Assembly: GCA_016875755.1 (NCBI GenBank)
Contig: VGOX01000155.1
Coordinates: 1-5,942 of the forward strand
DNA length: 5,942 nt
Source: Chloroflexota bacterium
Lineage (GTDB): Bacteria; Chloroflexota; Anaerolineae; Anaerolineales; Villigracilaceae
Direction of reading: 5' to 3'
The first letter of the stretch is position 1. Each line of letters begins with the position of its first letter. This document shows positions 4,702 to 5,942 of the stretch, in pieces. The notes under the pieces were generated by a model, which saw nothing but the letters and a program-made list of their open reading frames with translations, made no database searches and had not been told where the DNA came from. The translations under genes were made by a program, and so were the position numbers.

Positions 4702-5942
4702 TTATACCAATTTTGGCTGCGCTTCGGCTTCTTTCTCGTCCATTTTCGCGCCTGCCTTTTTCAAGTCTTCTGCAGAAATGCGTGCCACAGATGCCACGCT
4801 ATCCCCTTCCTGCGGCTTGATGAGATGCACGCCCCGCGTTGCCCGCCCAGACCGCTTTACATCCTTCACTTTCAAGCGGATGGTCACGCCGTTGGCGGTC
4901 ATGATGGTCAGGTCGTCGTTATTTTGCACTACGCGAGCGGCCGCGATCTTGCCGATCTCGTTGAGAGCTTTCTGGTCGATGGTGGAGATGCCGCCTGTGG
5001 CGCGTCCCTTGGGAGTGTATTCCTTGAGCGGAGTCTGCTTTCCATACCCCTGTGTGGTGACGACCAGCAAAGCGCCGTCTTTTTCCACGACATCCATGCT
5101 GGTAACAGCATCATCTTTCGCAAGGCGAATCCCCTGCACACCTGCCGCCTGCCTGCCCATCGAGCGGACCTTTTCTTCGCCGAAGCGCAATGCCTGTCCA
5201 TTTTCGGTGATCATGATAATTTCGTCCTTGCCAGAGGTTAGGCGAGCCCAGCCGAGGGTGTCACCGTCATCCAGATTCATGGCGATCAAGCCCGAAGGCC
5301 GGACGGAGGCGAATTCTTCCATTGAAACGCGCTTGATGCGTCCGCGTCCCGTCATCAACACACAATAGGTTTTTGGCGAAAAGTCACGGACAGACATGGC
5401 GGCGGTCACTTTTTCGTTGGCGTCGAGAGACAGCACATTGACCAGCGGAATGCCTTTTGTGGCGCGGTCTGAATCGGGGATTTGATAGACCTTTTCGGAA
5501 TAGACCTTGCCCTTATCCGAGAAGAAGAGCATGGTGTCGAGGCTGCGCGCCGGGATGAGCATGGCGATCTCATCTTCATCCTTGGTGGTATGCCCGATCA
5601 CGCCCCTGCCGCCGCGGCTCTGCAAACGGAACGCGGAAGCGGCGACACGCTTAATGTATCCGCGTTCGGTAAGGCTGATCAGCACCGATTCGTCGGGGAC
5701 GAGATCTTCCTCGTGAATGTCTTCGCGGGCTTCAGCAGCGATGCGTGTACGGCGGTCGTCGCCGTATTTTTCCGCCATTTCATTCATGTCATCCTTGATG
5801 AGTGCAAGGATCTTGTGCGGGTTGGCCAGCAGGTCTTCCAAACGTTCAATCGTCTCACGTACCTGCTTGTGTTCTTCTTCGATCTTCCAGCGTTCAAGGG
5901 CAGCAAGGCGGCGTAATTGCATATCCAAAATTGCCTGCGCCT
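4702..5942 (-). CDS. gyrA: DNA gyrase subunit A, C-terminal part (5' end outside window)
   Basis: Subunit A of the GyrA2GyrB2 type II topoisomerase, which adds negative supercoils using ATP. Only about the last 413 codons are present. The first in-frame residues, AQAILDMQLRRL, belong to the end of the breakage-reunion/coiled-coil region near E. coli residues 425-440, so the catalytic tyrosine is off the edge. TTG and ATG codons near 5928 and 5922 are internal, not starts. The rest of the coiled coil runs to about 5695. It is followed by the beta-pinwheel DNA-wrapping domain, where six blade repeats can be counted. The GyrA-box reads QSRGGRG (minus strand, about 5600-5622). It is close to the canonical Q-[RK]-RGG-[RK]-G and absent from ParC, which marks gyrase over topoisomerase IV. 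A short charged tail rich in Lys, Glu and Ala ends in PKLV. The stop codon abuts the shared terminator. Confidence 0.97.
   Translation of the reverse strand, partial: AQAILDMQLRRLAALERWKIEEEHKQVRETIERLEDLLANPHKILALIKDDMNEMAEKYGDDRRTRIAAEAREDIHEEDLVPDESVLISLTERGYIKRVAASAFRLQSRGGRGVIGHTTKDEDEIAMLIPARSLDTMLFFSDKGKVYSEKVYQIPDSDRATKGIPLVNVLSLDANEKVTAAMSVRDFSPKTYCVLMTGRGRIKRVSMEEFASVRPSGLIAMNLDDGDTLGWARLTSGKDEIIMITENGQALRFGEEKVRSMGRQAAGVQGIRLAKDDAVTSMDVVEKDGALLVVTTQGYGKQTPLKEYTPKGRATGGISTIDQKALNEIGKIAAARVVQNNDDLTIMTANGVTIRLKVKDVKRSGRATRGVHLIKPQEGDSVASVARISAEDLKKAGAKMDEKEAEAQPKLV

Noticed and set aside
4678..5368. Long plus-strand open frames (187 and 196 codons) opposite gyrA
   Set aside because: They are antisense to a confidently identified gyrA, show no family features, and arise from its GC-biased codon pattern.
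1..5942. Defence system, toxin-antitoxin pair, prophage or CRISPR array
   Set aside because: All substantial genes are recognised core or signalling genes, no spaced repeat array or recombinase is present, and the one unknown small protein has no paired partner.

Overview
This window looks like an ordinary chromosomal segment of a free-living bacterium. The best guess for the host is Chloroflexota (Anaerolineae-like). That rests on the flavour of the LysM/M23 protein (Cys-Gly-Gly-Gly linker, no lipobox, single N-terminal anchor), the small membrane protein and the moderately high GC of the housekeeping genes. It is recognition, not a computed placement.

Layout: positions 1-285 are non-coding and hold a good sigma70-type promoter followed by a structured leader for rho. 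Four plus-strand genes then follow closely: rho (286-1563), a membrane-anchored LysM/M23 peptidoglycan hydrolase (1601-2749), a class I biotin-protein ligase (2799-3581) and a 74-residue single-pass membrane protein of unknown function (3607-3831). After a 57-base gap with a hairpin comes a two-TM diguanylate cyclase (3889-4656). A strong bidirectional terminator (4667-4700) separates it from the convergent 3' part of gyrA on the minus strand (4702-5942). The gyrA gene runs off the right edge.

Functionally the genes are mostly unrelated core functions: transcription termination, cell-wall remodelling, biotinylation of carboxylase carrier protein and DNA supercoiling. The diguanylate cyclase is the one signalling gene. 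In the stretches counted it is clearly more AT-rich than rho or gyrA, so it may be a more recent arrival.

No defence system, mobile element, CRISPR array, rRNA or tRNA was found. The most interesting signals are regulatory. (1) The rho leader has a terminator-like hairpin followed by a T-run and a 30-base G-free, C-containing tract, which suggests autoregulation. (2) A hairpin ahead of the diguanylate cyclase pairs every base of its Shine-Dalgarno and the first base of its start codon. (3) A perfect 16-bp-arm palindrome lies 10 bases before the biotin ligase start and lacks a T-run. (4) Translation signals are mixed, with two genes lacking a Shine-Dalgarno next to genes with very good ones.
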